Part shown: in pieces, positions 50,342 through 62,599 of the stretch | Layout of the letters: each line of letters begins with the position of its first letter | How positions within the stretch are numbered: position 1 is the first letter of the stretch | NCBI GenBank assembly: GCA_963965975.1 | Contig: OZ014421.1 | Location: forward strand, 2,655,001 to 2,719,000 | Direction: 5' to 3' | DNA: 64,000 nt | Source: Xestospongia bergquistia | Taxonomy: Eukaryota > Porifera > Demospongiae > Haplosclerida > Petrosiidae | Position numbers and translations under genes: made by a program | The notes under the pieces: generated by a model | What the model saw: only the letters and a program-made list of their open reading frames with translations | What the model was told of the DNA's origin: nothing | Database searches by the model: none

Positions 50342-51834
50342 TTAACAGTAAGTGCAGAATATTGTGGATGGTGTGGATATGAAGTCTAGTCCAAAAAAGG
50401 CAAGTAAATGAGATTGACCTGTTGAGAAGGATTGCCGAATTTGGTCTAATGGAAAAACAAGAGGAGATGTTCTTTGAAGTTGGCCATTTCTACTAGGTAT
50501 AATATAGACTTGATGACTACCATCAGGTGCTCTTGTGACTATCCTTGTAAGGTGGGATTCAGTAGTCCCTCCAGCTGCTCTTGCTTGAGCTGCAGCTCTA
50601 AAAACATGTAATATAATTAATATATTATTATAATAAAATAAAGGCTATAATGAAATAGGTACATGCACATGTACATATAACATTAATGAAAGTCTATATG
50701 TCTAGACATGATAGGGATATTATAAGTTCATCATGTATTTAAATCAACCAAAAAGTTAGTATTAAAATTGAAATGATTTAATTTAGTGTAACACTTAAAC
50801 AACCATGTCCTTGTCAAGGACCGTTAATTACTATCAAAACAAATCAATTAAAGAATTGTATTTGGTCTTTACAGGATGATATACTTCAGGTGTGGTATAA
50901 CACAACAGTTGTGGTGAAGACAACACCTCTCACATTGTAATGATGCTATAATTAAATAATACATTTTCTAGTGTTAGTTTCAGTTATATAACTAAATCAA
51001 CAACACTGAATGTATAGAAACTTGACTCACTTACAGTTACTACAGAAAAAGCTCACAAGTCATATATTAAACATAAATTACTTTTAGGCCCACAGTATAA
51101 TAGCTCTTTATGAAACAATAAAGTTCAAGTGAGCATGAAAGAAAACTTCAATCAAGTCTTATCAAGTAAAATGATCATGTGATAATTATAATTATAATAA
51201 TAAAATGATGTGGACATGAAGACTTAATCAGAAATGGGCAAGTAAGATTCAACTAACTTGAGAAGGAAGTATTTTTGGGAAAATTCATGTCTTAAAAATG
51301 TAATTGCATTGTGTATTGTGAATACAGTAATTTTTTGGAGTAATAAACTTTACTACATTGCATGTGGTTTTGTAATAGACAGACATAGGGATATAAAACA
51401 AGTACTGTAACCCTCCATTATATGGATTAATAATTCTATACAGTATACACACACATGGATTAATAATTCTATACAGTATACACATACATAAGAGACAGAG
51501 AAATAAAGTACTGTAATCCTCATCACATAGATGGTAGGTAATGAGGGTAAATTATTCTATACATTAATATCAATAGAACGAACCGAGCATTTTGAGCTCT
51601 TGTAATTGCTATCTGACGAATTTGAGCCTGTCTAGCAAGTTGAGCTTGTCCTCTCTGTAAGGATTATATAAATTAACAGATGACACTATAATGACATCAT
51701 ACTTGTTGATAATAATCTATTCTCCACCATAACAAACAGCATTTTAAGCCCAAGACGACCACAGCAATAGGAATTATAAAGTATAGGAAACTATCCGCTG
51801 GACATGTTATAAAGTGAATACCAGATATTGACAT
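50342..51834 (-). CDS. Small single-pass membrane protein, complete
   Basis: Minus-strand exons 51834-51703, 51654-51584 and 50597-50342 total 459 bases, giving 152 residues plus TAA. Junction phases (0, then 2) close exactly, with donors GTATGA and GTTCGT and acceptors CTTACAG and TTTTTAG. Seen: a short N-terminus (MSISGIHFITCPADS), one hydrophobic helix FLYFIIPIAVVVLGLKCCLL (about residues 16-35) ending in a Cys pair that could be lipid-modified, then WWR. An Ala/Gln/Arg-rich segment (about 45-75) would likely be helical. The tail contains RIVTRAPDGSHQVYIIPSRN and ends FCTYC. There is no signal peptide, so type III orientation is likely. The family is not recognised. It shares a 195-bp upstream region with the divergent ankyrin gene. 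An internal TATATTAAT-rich intron holds a small tandem repeat. Confidence 0.7.
51427..51492. repeat. 33-bp direct repeat, two copies
   Basis: GGATTAATAATTCTATACAG plus TATACACACACAT occurs twice in tandem, in the last intron of the membrane-protein gene. Confidence 0.85.
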
Positions 51835-52029
51835 ATTACTTACACATTATTGAGAGTTTCTTTAAATCATAGATAGTAAGATACTACTACAGCAGTTAAT
51901 AGTGTACGTATAATAATGAAGATAGTTCAGAGTTAGGAGATTTTGCTTTACGCAGATACCATTCATTAACCACACCCAATACGTCATAACTACGCCTCTA
52001 GTACTTGTGTGTGGCTCTTTGCTTTTGCA
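51835..52029. promoter_or_regulatory. Shared bidirectional promoter region
   Basis: This is the 195-bp gap between the start codons of the minus-strand membrane-protein gene and the plus-strand ankyrin gene. It contains AACCACACCC (KLF/GC-box-like) and AATACGTCATAAC, which includes a CRE/ATF-type TACGTCA, at about 51968-51992. It is less AT-rich than its surroundings. Bidirectional use is inferred from the spacing. Confidence 0.5.
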
Positions 52030-55000
52030 ATGGATCAAAGAAGATTGGTGAGTAAAAAAATGAAGAATTTGTTCAGTACGCTTAATACGATTAATTTGTT
52101 TTGTCCAGTCCACTCAGTAATCCCGACATATTCAATATATTCCCTCTATCTAAACTAAACATGACCTAGTGGATTACTTTATCTGATCTAATATAAGTAA
52201 CGTATGTACTTGACCCTATAGTTTGTATATAGGTCATGTCCATATACTTAGTACAATGTACTATATTAGTAGTTACTGTACTCTTGTTATAGTATGTCTT
52301 CTATAATATTATGTCTACTGTATTATAAACTATGTTGTATATGATATTGTTTATGTGTAATATTACATTTATTAACTTTAATATATTTGTTAGAATATCT
52401 TACTGATTGACTCTGCTAAAAGTGGACAACTACATAAAGTAAAAGAAGCTTTAAAACAAGGAGCAAATGTCAATGCTCAAGATGGGGTATGTAAGTGTGT
52501 CACAATGTTATAGTACTTGTCTTATGATAAGAGTTCTTGTCATTATCAAATCATCATAATTATTTACATATATGATATGTAAGTGTTATAGTTATTATAA
52601 TAATAATCACAATATATACTTTAAATCAACCTAGTATAAATTAATGTGTGTGTGTTACAAAGTCTTTATTAAAGTTTAATCATGTAATTAAAAGATTTTA
52701 TATATAACATTTGAGATATGTCAATGAATGGATACATAAAGATTTTACTCTGTTGCTGAGAGGTGTGGCTTTGTATTTTATGATCATGTGTAATTTGTAG
52801 ATTTGTTCTATTGATTAGATGTGGTGTGCAAAATATGCTTAAATGCTCACTCATTTTTTGTAATTAATGGGTGTGGTCAATTCTTTCATTAACCCTTTCC
52901 GCGCCACCGACGCATTTATGCGTCTGTGGCTGATTGTTCACCAGCGCCGACGACGCATTTATGCGTTTCGTGTATATAACATCTCGTACGTTGATCGATT
53001 TACCCAGAAACTTCAGTATTTCACAGAACATGACCTTTTTTCCAATTTTACTTTAATAAACCACTCCCTTATACCGTAAAACACCTTAGTTAGCAGCTGT
53101 GAAAACATTACACAATGGCAGATAAGTTGACCACAGAAGATGTTATTATAAGGCTGTTTAGTGATGAAGATGAGAGCGATTTTAGTGACATTTTTGATGA
53201 AGACTTAGGTATTATAATATTTAATTATATTTTATTTCAATAAAGCAAAAAAATTATATATATATATAGATGATGAAATTGATGTAGTAGCTGATAATAT
53301 TGTTGCGGTTGATGAGACTGAAAAAGAACAATTGAATGGTAAGATAAAAATTACTTTGCAATATATTGTATTATCATTATAAAACTTACCTGTAATAGTA
53401 AGTGGTAGTGGAAGTGTACGTGGAGGTCGTGATAGGCGTGGCAGGGGACGTGGAGGTGGTGGTAGAGGACGAGGTGGTTGTTACAGTGGTGTTAGGGGAC
53501 GAGGTGGTTGTAGTAGTAACGGGAAAGGAGGTGATGGAGCTGAACCGTGGATACCAGTGGACGACCTCCAAGCTGACATTCCACCAACAGCTATCCCATT
53601 CATGGAACAGCCAGGACCAAAAATTTCACTATCGGCAGACTCTTCCCCACTGGATTTCTTTTCTCTTTTCTTTAATGACGTAATAATTCAGATGCTTGTT
53701 GATGGTACAAATGAGTATGCTGGTGATGTTATTGCTGAGAAGGAGAGAGGTGGAAAATTAACTCCAAAATCCAGATGGGTGAAGTGGAGACCAGTCACCA
53801 CAGAAGAAATGAAGGCAGTCCTGGCGGTTATTATAAACATGGGGGTAATGCACTGCCCGGAACGAGCTAGCTATTGGAAGACATCATGGGAGAGTTATAT
53901 ACCGTTCTTCCATGATGTTCTTCCACGTAACAGGTTTGAAGAGATCTTCTGGATGTTACATCTACAAGAAGACACAACATCAACAAGACTACGACGAATT
54001 GACAAAGTTAAGCCTCTTCTCGATCAACTGCTTACAACATTCCAGAGTGTTTTCTACCCTGGACGTGAGATTTCAGTGGATGAAACAATGGTTGGTTTCA
54101 AGGGTAGGGTTGGTTTCCGCCAATATTGTCCACTGAAACCGATTAAATGGGGCCTCAAGTCCTTTGTTCTTGCTGATAGTGCTACAGGGTTTATTCTCAA
54201 TATAATCCCGTACACTGGAGGTGAGACAAAGGACATATATCTGTCAAATTGTAACCCTGAACTCCCAAGCCTCACCCAGATAGTGTTGGCTCTTGTTGAA
54301 AATTATCTTCACAAGGGTCATCATATTTATGCTGACCGGCTCTATTCTAGTGTCCCTTTGGTTGATGAGCTAGAGAGGTGTAACACTGGTTACACTGGGA
54401 CATTAGTTAGGACTCGGCAACAGCTTCCAAGTGTGGTAAGAGGCAAAAGTTTCAAATTGAATAAGGGAGAAACTAAGGCGTGGAGAGATGGAAAGAAATT
54501 GGTGTTGGCATGGAGGGACAAAGGGAAGCCAACAGTAATGATCTCCACTGTCTATCAGGGGTCAATGACGACAGTTCGAGGTCGCCGTGGAGAAACCAGG
54601 GAGAAACCTCTGGTTGTTGACAAGTACAACCAGAGCATGGGTGGAGTTGATATAGCTGATCAGTATGGATGTTACTATTCATTTGGAAGGAGGAGTATCA
54701 AGTGGTGGAGGAAGCTCATGTTCTGGTTGCTGGAGGTCAGCCTTGTGAATTCTTATATCCTCTATAAGGCAACTTCCTCAAATCATTTGTCACATTCTGA
54801 CTATCGGCGTAAGCTTGTAGTTGGATTGTGTGAGGGGTTGCCTGTAGGAGATGTAAGACGACAGCTCATGCGGCCTACCAGGTTGGAGGAGAGGTTCGAG
54901 GGACGTCATTATATTGAACGAGGACAGTCAAGACGTAGGTGTATTGTATGCAACAATGCTAAAAGAGGACAAAGACATGACACTATCTTTTATTGTAAAA

Positions 55001-58000
55001 CATGCACACATAATCCACCATTACACCCTGACATTTGTTTTGAACGTTACCACGAACTTGTTAATTATCATTTAGCTACATAAATAAACTATATAAATAT
55101 TACTTACTTGTCACTGTTTGTACTGTGTTGTATTGCATTGTATAACTATTGTCTTGAAATTGTGGTTTGTAATTATGATACATCTTACTAGAAGCTTCAC
55201 ATGTCTTGCTACAGACAAAAGCAACATACTAAAGCTGAAGCTTTTTGTTCATCTAATAACCTTACACTGTAGCTAGTGATCACCTATTTCACTATCCTCA
55301 AAAATGCCTAATTGCTCTATTTTACAACCACAAGATAAGTACATTCCAAAAACAGAAGGCCACGCCCACTCAAAGAAATAGTACTACAACGCAAAAAAAC
55401 ACTGCAACGAAGAAATAAGAAACATTCTACTCATTCCTACTATCATCTAAGTCTATTTCAAATAAACAAAACATGGGGACTCTTGAAAGATGCTTTATAC
55501 GTCATTTACAATGTGTGCGTAGTTATAACATAATGCTTACCTTGTAGACGACGAATACACAATTCATTAGAAGAACAAAACATCCAGGTATCCATATTGA
55601 AGCAAACTTGAAACAGCTAAACTTCTAGGAGACAGTTTAGAGATGATACAAGAGCTTAAACGCAACCACTCCAACCCTGAAAATACTCGTGCGTTGGCAG
55701 TAGTTACTTGCTTTATGCGCATGCGCGAAAAGGGTTAATGATCTTTCACATTGTATTAGAGCCATTTTAAAAACTGATAGTTGAGTTTTAGGTTGTTTTT
55801 GTAAAAAAAAATAAGAAAACATTTTGCAATGATAATTTAGTCAATATAGTAGTAACATGATTTATGAACATTTGAAGTTACCATGTAAGAACCTGTAGCT
55901 TCACAATGTAGAAAGGAATGTGTAACTGTCAATCAATATACAAACAGCTAAATGACAGTACTCTGGTCATGACCATATTTGTAAGCTTAATAACTTGTGA
56001 AATTATGAATATGATTAACTCGCTATAAATATAATTACATATATAGTAATTGACAATAGGTGTGTTTGATCAACATTGTCTTACATAGTTGTGTGTTCCT
56101 TCCTCCTTTGTATGTTTATTGGTTCATGGACCAGATCATATATATTTATTGTTCACTGTGTGTACAGTCTATTTGTTGTCACTTCATATTATTTAGTTAA
56201 TAATATGATAACATTACTTAATGAGATATAAGTTAAATATGTGATGTCATATTTTACATGTACATGTATAATTATTATATTACATATTAATATTATATCA
56301 CTTATCATTATAGTCATATACATGTAAGTACACATGTATCAGTGTATGTGTGTATATAATGATTGTACTATTGATATATTGATGAATAATTATACTATTA
56401 CTATTATCATTACATGTAGAACAAGTGTACTAGTATATACTGGGCCTCATGTCGTGGATATACAGATATTGTTCAATATCTGTTAGAAGAAGCAAAAGCA
56501 GATCCTAATATACCTACTAGAGTATGTATATTATTATATTGGTATACAACATAAACTCTCTATATATCAAACAACTTATAACCTTGTGTTCATAGTATGA
56601 AAGTGTCTTTATCAAAACTTTACCAATGAAATTGTACATGTGTGTTACTTTAACATAATAAAATTAATTTAGTGATCACGAAACAGCTTCCAAGTGATAG
56701 TTTGTGTAGCCTTCTAAAGCTACATTGGGCAAGTTAATTCTATACTAAGTTCATTGAAGCTGTCTTTGTTGCAAATGGTTTTGTATGACATTATTAGCTT
56801 TGAAAATTATAATGAGGTCTCCTTTGCACAATATTTATCAGTTATAATATTACAGATTTCCAGCTTGTATGACTATGATATGTACTAAAAACTGTCACAT
56901 TGTCCTACTTAGGATGATCCAAACGTTACAGTATGTACTTTCCATAAACTTTAACATTTTCTTGATTTTTTCATCTTTCATGTTAACTACTGTGTGTTTG
57001 TATTTTCATCCTTCATAACAAATATACCAGGTTTTATTTTAGTTGTAGATTTGCAACCATCCTTGTTAATGCCTATCAACAAAATATATTAAATATGTAA
57101 CCTTTTCAGTAAAGTATTAATTCATAGTCTTTTTTAATCCTTTAACTGTTTAGAGCTTAGATTACTTCAGTAGTACACTTGTATTTCTGTTTAACCCTTT
57201 GACAAGGGTGGGATTAAACGTAATCATGCCCATGGGTGGCTACATTTGCAATAATGCTTAATGCTGTAAACGTCTATTATAACCATTATGTGATGCTTAC
57301 AAGTAAGTAATTTGAGTGACAGGGTTCCCATCTTTTACTGTGTGTTTATATTTTGAGCATTCATAAGAAATATAACACAATATATAATAGGTGACAAATG
57401 TTGAGACTGCAATGGAAAGAGAGAAATTATGTGTACATGTATTTCTAGCTAATAATCAATCTATTCAACTCATATGACTAAACAGCAAAGATGTTTTCAT
57501 GAAATTACATATTGTTACGTAATAAACATGAAAATTATCATATAATCTTAACTACAAGTTAGTTAAAAAATAACTAAACACTCACCAGTTCTTGATAACT
57601 GAATTCATCACCTTTCAAATATCCTTTTAGGTCACATAAAAAATACTATAAAGTAACTTTTTGCCTTCAAAACATAACACATATGACCTAAATAATCAGA
57701 AGTTTCCAATTGTCTTGTGGCCCAAAAAATTTTGAACTGACAGTAAATTCCCACACAAATATTTAGGCAATTAAAGGGTTAAGAGTGAATGGTACTAATT
57801 ATTACTTTATTTTTCTCTCTAGCTTTACTTTGTATGTAATACAATCTATATCTATTGTGTAATTTTTATTACTAGTTAGTAACTCATATTATACATTGAT
57901 ATATAAACACAATACATAACTACTATATTTCCAATATACAATATATATAGATTTAGTCTCATATCCATTCATTCATGAAAGAAAAGAATGCCTGTTTGTG

Positions 58001-60894
58001 CATGTATTTAATTATTCAAATATTTTGACATCATAATTACAACATTTTAAAGAATATAACGAATCAATAGGCTGTGTTTATATTGATGACATTTCATCAC
58101 TACATGAGTCCTCTCATTCCTGTTGGATCACAAGCTATCTCTTGTTGTCGAGTTTGTCATGTGTGCAGAGATTTATTGCGAGTAAGGAGTGTTATACTTG
58201 TTCAGTAAAATTGGGATCCTAAATGATTAGGCTTCTTGTATAACTGGTTGATCCATCATTAGAGCTAAAAAATGATTTATTATCAAGACAGAACAGCTCT
58301 TCTTAGTGCCAACAAGACCAAGATTGTGATAGATCACGAATGAGTGGACTTGGAAATGCAATATCTTTCTAAAACCACTTGGTGACCACACTAAGACATC
58401 TTTTTTGTCATATACTGGTCAAAGAACAAAAGTGGTTTTTTTAAGAGATAGACTTAGTTTTCCTAGCTGCTATAGATTGTAAAGTAGAATAGCAGATAAG
58501 TTATTATCTGCACTACAGGTAGCTATTTTTGATAGTACGATAAAAGGAATTTTCATCATAGTTGACAGAGGATTCCTACAGTATACTATTTTCCAATAAA
58601 TCTGTGGAAATAAACACATCTACACAGGCAGTAGTAACCATGTATTCTTTTATAGACTGTGTAGTATATGATATTATAGATATAACGATATATCTGTTCC
58701 ATGTTGAGACATACTGTCTAGCCACACACCCCATTATTACATAAAATGTATGTTATCTTGTCTATAGTATATTACATGATATAGTTAACCATACTATGTA
58801 ATAAACAGATCAGTACTATATTGTATATATCCTATAACCTTTTATGATTATAACACGTTAGTGAATATAAACATTGAAATAATACCATTTGAATAGAAGC
58901 AGATTTTTAAATAACTACACAGTTATCACAGTACTAATACACTGTGTGTGTATAGACAGACAGTTAAAGTCAAATTAGATTACAATAATTAGCTTATATA
59001 AATTTTACTACAAAAGATCTTTTTGATCACTTACAAAATACAATAGAAAATATACATAACTCTGAGGTAATGAAGGATAAAAGGTCAACAGTGAACAGAT
59101 GACAGACAATACTTAATGTACTTTAGATGTCAATGGTTTTACTAAGTTTAGTACTATCAATAGGAAGTTAGAATAATAATATTGTGATGATGTTATTTAG
59201 AATTGACTATAATATTATGTATGTGTTGAGTTACATCAATGGACTATTTTCAGTCACTTCACTGTTGTGCTTTCATGTTTATTAGTGAGTGTGTCATTTC
59301 ATCTACACAAGCTATTTTAATTCTGTGTCATATTACTGTCATGTGTAATCATTGTTTTATAGTAGATCAATTCTAGTACAAGTTTTATAATAATAAAGCT
59401 TTAGAAGAAATAGTAAGAATTTTCATTACTTTCTATTTTCAGTTTAATAGTGTTTATATAAGATAAGATAAATACCTCACTTAGAGGTAAGCAATGTGAT
59501 TCATTATTGAAATTGTATTGGAAGTTTATTACTTTAACTACTGATACACACAACAATCAATGAATATTATTACTCATCACAAATGTTTTTATTTGGATAT
59601 GATTTACATAATAATGTATGTCATTAGTTATTTTTTCCACCTAGCATACTGCATGTGTTGGTAGTGCTAACATTGTTTTGAACAACATATTGTGTACATA
59701 TATTATATTGGTATGTCTATTTCATAATTACTTTTTACAGCTTTAGAGTGAAAGAAATGAAATTAATCCACATACACAACTACTAATGTACATAGCAACC
59801 AATAAATATCATTACTTCTATAGTGAGCACTATCATTTGAGTGTGAAACTTTTAAGTTCTGTAATTAAAGAAAACATAGTACTCGAAAATCTTTATTGTA
59901 TAATAATCCAGTCCATTACATCATCAATAGTGTCTTCAAAAGAGTGTTAGAATATATTATGAAGTAACATTTTGTTTTTGTTTGTCATTAGTGTTACATT
60001 GTATATACTGATAACCAGTAATCTACAATATTTGAATTGTTCTACTAATACAATAATAAATTAAGGATAGGGTCAAGATAAAAGTGTCACTCTCACTTTA
60101 TTAAACAACCAGTATTGTTGATCAATACTAATTAATTAGCATTAGTTATTATTTGTATATTGTGTAATAGAAACATTATTATCACAGTTTTTATGACATT
60201 ATAAAATGACCACATGACAATTACAGCTCATATAATGACAGTAGTCTCATTACATATGACATAACCTGGTAACTCATTACTGATTGGAGGGAATTGAAGT
60301 CATTTACTGTTCCCATTATGAATGATTAATGTATATACCTGGCAAAAATACAAATACAACTATATTCTAGAATACTTTCTACAATTCTTTGCACTTATTG
60401 GAGCTATCATATAACACTGTTTGCTGACTTTTCTATTAATACTGTGTCTTTAAAGTACCTTTAAGGGAAAAGCTTTTCTATTATATTTTGATGGTGTATG
60501 TAAATTAATAATGAAATATAAGAAGTCCACAATATTCACTGAACATTGAGACAAAGAATGGAAAGTTTCTTTAGCTTTTATGAAATGATCATACCTTTTC
60601 CAAACAGAAATTACATCATATTATATATAATCATTAAATTCTATGAAAATGAAAATACCCAGTCTTTATTTGACCAGTATATCAAGTACATGTACATGTT
60701 ATATACATGTACATAATGTTAAAGATGATAACATGTAATTAAATATCCTCACTTAATGTGTATCTATAATTACATATTTTTCTTATTAATTGCAGTATGG
60801 AAATACCCCACTAATAACAGCAGTAGCTAATGGCCACTTAGACGTTGTTGCCATGTTAATTAAACATGGTGTCAATATCCACTATACTAATGAG
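52030..60894 (+). CDS. Ankyrin-repeat protein (3' partial)
   Basis: Exons: 52030-52047 (MDQRRL, donor GTGAGT), 52394-52486 (SAKSGQLHKVKEALKQGANV, then NAQDG), 56420-56521 (ASCRGYTDIVQYLLEEAKAD), 60796-60894 (YGNTPLITAVANGHLDVVAM, then LIKHGVNIHYTNE). All junctions are phase 0 and each later exon is one ankyrin repeat of 31-34 residues. The exon-per-repeat layout and GNTPL signature match the ankyrin part of the gene at 642-8605, so this may be the 5' half of a paralogous ANK-GTPase-Death gene. That part lies beyond the window. Intron 2 (52487-56419) carries a complete piggyBac element and intron 3 a related MITE. ATG 52030 is chosen because it is the first in-frame start after the promoter-like region. 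More ankyrin exons may be hidden in intron 3. Confidence 0.75.
52901..52966. repeat. Subterminal palindromic direct repeats of the piggyBac
   Basis: GCGCCACCGACGCATTTATG continuing CGT (52901-52923) and GCGCCGACGACGCATTTATG continuing CGT (52944-52966) are 43 bp apart. The 14-bp core is a perfect palindrome around TT. These are likely transposase-binding sites; that role is inferred from position. Confidence 0.9.
53115..55083 (+). CDS. piggyBac transposase, intact
   Basis: Exons 53115-53208, 53270-53338 and 53399-55083 (all junctions phase 1) give 1848 bases: 615 residues plus TAA. Function: cut-and-paste transposition at TTAA. Seen: an acidic N-terminus (SDEDESDFSDIFDED); an Arg-Gly-rich segment about 58-100 (GRGRGGGGRGRGG); a DDE_Tnp_1_7-type core; catalytic Asp about 282 in SVDETMVGFKGR, about 367 in IYADRLYSS and about 472 in GGVDIADQYG; a C-terminal Cys/His domain from about 569 (CIVCNNAKRG, CKTCTHNPPLHPDICFERYH). 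Length and Asp spacing match active piggyBacs (about 600 aa). ATG 53115 is chosen because it gives the acidic head and consistent phases. The 60-bp introns are short for this locus. The Arg-Gly segment is unusual and could bind nucleic acid. Confidence 0.93.
55739..56419. other. Rest of intron 2 of the ankyrin gene
   Basis: AT-rich sequence with no recognised element after the piggyBac, up to the acceptor CATGTAG at 56413-56419. Confidence 0.55.
57191..57782. mobile_element. piggyBac-type MITE (584 bp)
   Basis: TTAA at 57191-57194 and 57779-57782 flank ends CCCTTTGA and, reversed, CCCTTTAA. Inside the left end is a hairpin (CCCTTTGACAAGGG) and the palindrome CCCATGGG, placed like the palindromes of the complete element. 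There is no open frame. A partial relative lies at 28951-29105. Terminal sequence suggests mobilisation by a piggyBac transposase, though not necessarily the one at 53115. Confidence 0.82.
57783..60795. other. Intron 3 of the ankyrin gene, remainder
   Basis: No convincing exon. A plus-strand frame at about 58085-58185 with SCCRVCHVCRDLL is faintly like a piggyBac cysteine-rich tail. Everything else is AT-rich with no element recognised. Confidence 0.4.
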
Positions 60895-62580
60895 GTCAGT
60901 ATATATATGTGTGTATATTGATGTAGCCTCTACTTTATACTCTGTTCTATTTATGTATATAAAATGAACAATAACAGTCTAGCACATATTATAGAAATTA
61001 ATAAAATGTTATGAAATGATGACTGTTCACTGTTTATTCAAAACCATTTCTCCTATCATTTCTTTGTAGTATCATAAACATGTTGTAATGAAATGCACTA
61101 AAGTGTTTAACCTCACTGCGGTCTTATCCAGAGACTTCCTTATCCTCCTCAAGTGACGTAATCTCACGTGATGTGCAAAATGATTATTGATGACTCAGCA
61201 TTTCTCTTCAATCAAAGGGAAAAAAGCTTTCCCTTTTAGTGCATCTGCTGGGTACTTTGTACTCTAATTGACAAAAGGTCCAATACTTTCCAACTTCTTA
61301 TTAAAAGTTTGTAATTCTTCAATGATAGCTATGGTGCTAGTATTTTTAGTTCGTGCTCAATGTATTGACAAAGATAACTGCCAAAAGTAAGTAAAACTGT
61401 CATAACTTTCCAAAGAAGTATTTTTAAAAAAAATTTCAATTTTAAAAGTTAGAAAATGTCATAAGCTGTATGCAAGAGATTTTTATTGAATTTTCGAGTC
61501 TTCACTAAAAGCTGTGCTTTTTTTCAAAGGTTTTTCAGACTTCTAAAGCTTTTTGTTCATTTGTTGCTCCTTTTGGCAGTATTCTTAAAAAGTGCAGAAG
61601 TTTTGCTACTGCTCACTATAGTTTGGTCGCTACCAGTGCCGTATTTGCTGAGTTAAAGCAATTCAAAGCCATTTGCCCGGGTAACAGACAGAGAGAGACA
61701 CACACACACATTAACAGACTACAGAAACCCTCAATATGCGCCCACGCATAGCGTTGTTAATAACATTATGTTACATTGAGGTTATAAAGAGATAGAAAGT
61801 GACATTGCTAATTAAATAGAAATGAAGATATGGACACATTTTTATGTTTTAATGTCACAAACAACCCTATTTGTAAATTTATCAAGGGATATCTTTGTTT
61901 CAGTGTTGTAGTGCACAAGTTAATAAGTTTCAAATGTGTCATAGTATGTGAAATAACAATTTGAATATAAGAAAAGTGAGGACACAAATTCAAACAATAT
62001 CAGAATTCCAAGAAAACATTGTATATCAATTGAATGGTATTGCTAGCTACATTCTAGTACTACTTAGAATAGACAAGGCTATAATCAATACACAGTACTA
62101 GTATTGTACAATATAGGACCAGAATACAGTAGTAAATATAGTTGATATGTCTTGCTGGAGTGGACGTTGTGGTTCTTCTTGTGCTCAAATATAGTGTGGC
62201 GTCTAAATTATGAGAACGAAAGAAAACAACACTAACTAGAATGGAGTCATGCTTTCAACTATATCCATTCTGTTTAATGTAACTTAATATTGATTTCACT
62301 TTCCAGTAGTTCAGTCTTAATGATATAGGCAGACCTACTTGAATCATTAAAACAGTTGTTGTAATAATAGATGTAATAAATCAGACATCAGTATTTGTTG
62401 ATGTTCATTGTTTGTAAGTCAATGTTCTCTTTTTTACAAGTTATGTTAGTTTCTTGCAAACTTTTACAAGTTTTACGTTCCCTTGTTGTGCAGAAAGTCA
62501 GGCTCTACTGTAAAAAAGCTTTACTGTAACACCAGGCCTAACATCATTGCCCGAGTTTCGCTCAAGACCTATGCAATGCT
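60895..62580. other. Downstream intron of the ankyrin gene
   Basis: It begins with donor GTCAGT after 60894. It contains the candidate element 61107-61760 and no recognised exon. The ankyrin gene presumably continues past the window. Confidence 0.45.
61107..61760. mobile_element. Candidate TTAA-flanked non-autonomous element
   Basis: TTAA at 61107-61110 is followed by CCTCACTGCGG. TTAA at 61757-61760 is preceded by a sequence whose reverse complement is CAACGCTATGCGTGGGC. The ends are only loosely complementary, but GCG-rich ends beside TTAA stand out against the AT-rich intron. The interior (about 646 bp) is non-coding, with a CAAAGGGAAAAAAGCTTTCC near-palindrome at 61216-61235. Confidence 0.4.
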
Positions 62581-62599
62581 TTAGATTAATTTTTACCAG

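Larger units (their letters stand above)
52889..55738 (+). mobile_element. Complete piggyBac-family transposon
   Basis: The body is 52893-55734 (2842 bp) between TTAA duplications at 52889-52892 and 55735-55738. Terminal inverted repeats are CCCTTTCCGCGC and, reversed, CCCTTTTCGCGC (11 of 12 match). Just inside the left end, a 23-bp motif containing palindrome ACGCATTTATGCGT occurs twice (52901-52923, 52944-52966). The right end has TTATGCGCATGCGCG. The single encoded gene is an intact transposase, so the copy may be autonomous. Its GC content is higher than that of the flanks. It sits in intron 2 of the ankyrin gene in the same orientation. Confidence 0.95.

Noticed and set aside
53386..53683. 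Val/Glu-rich and Thr/Ser-rich frames at the piggyBac N-terminus
   Set aside because: Shadows of the Arg-Gly-coding exon in other frames; the splice phase of the transposase selects the RGG frame.
58085..58185. Possible piggyBac Cys-rich tail (SCCRVCHVCRDLL)
   Set aside because: Too short, with no preceding transposase blocks; the cysteine pattern alone is not enough.
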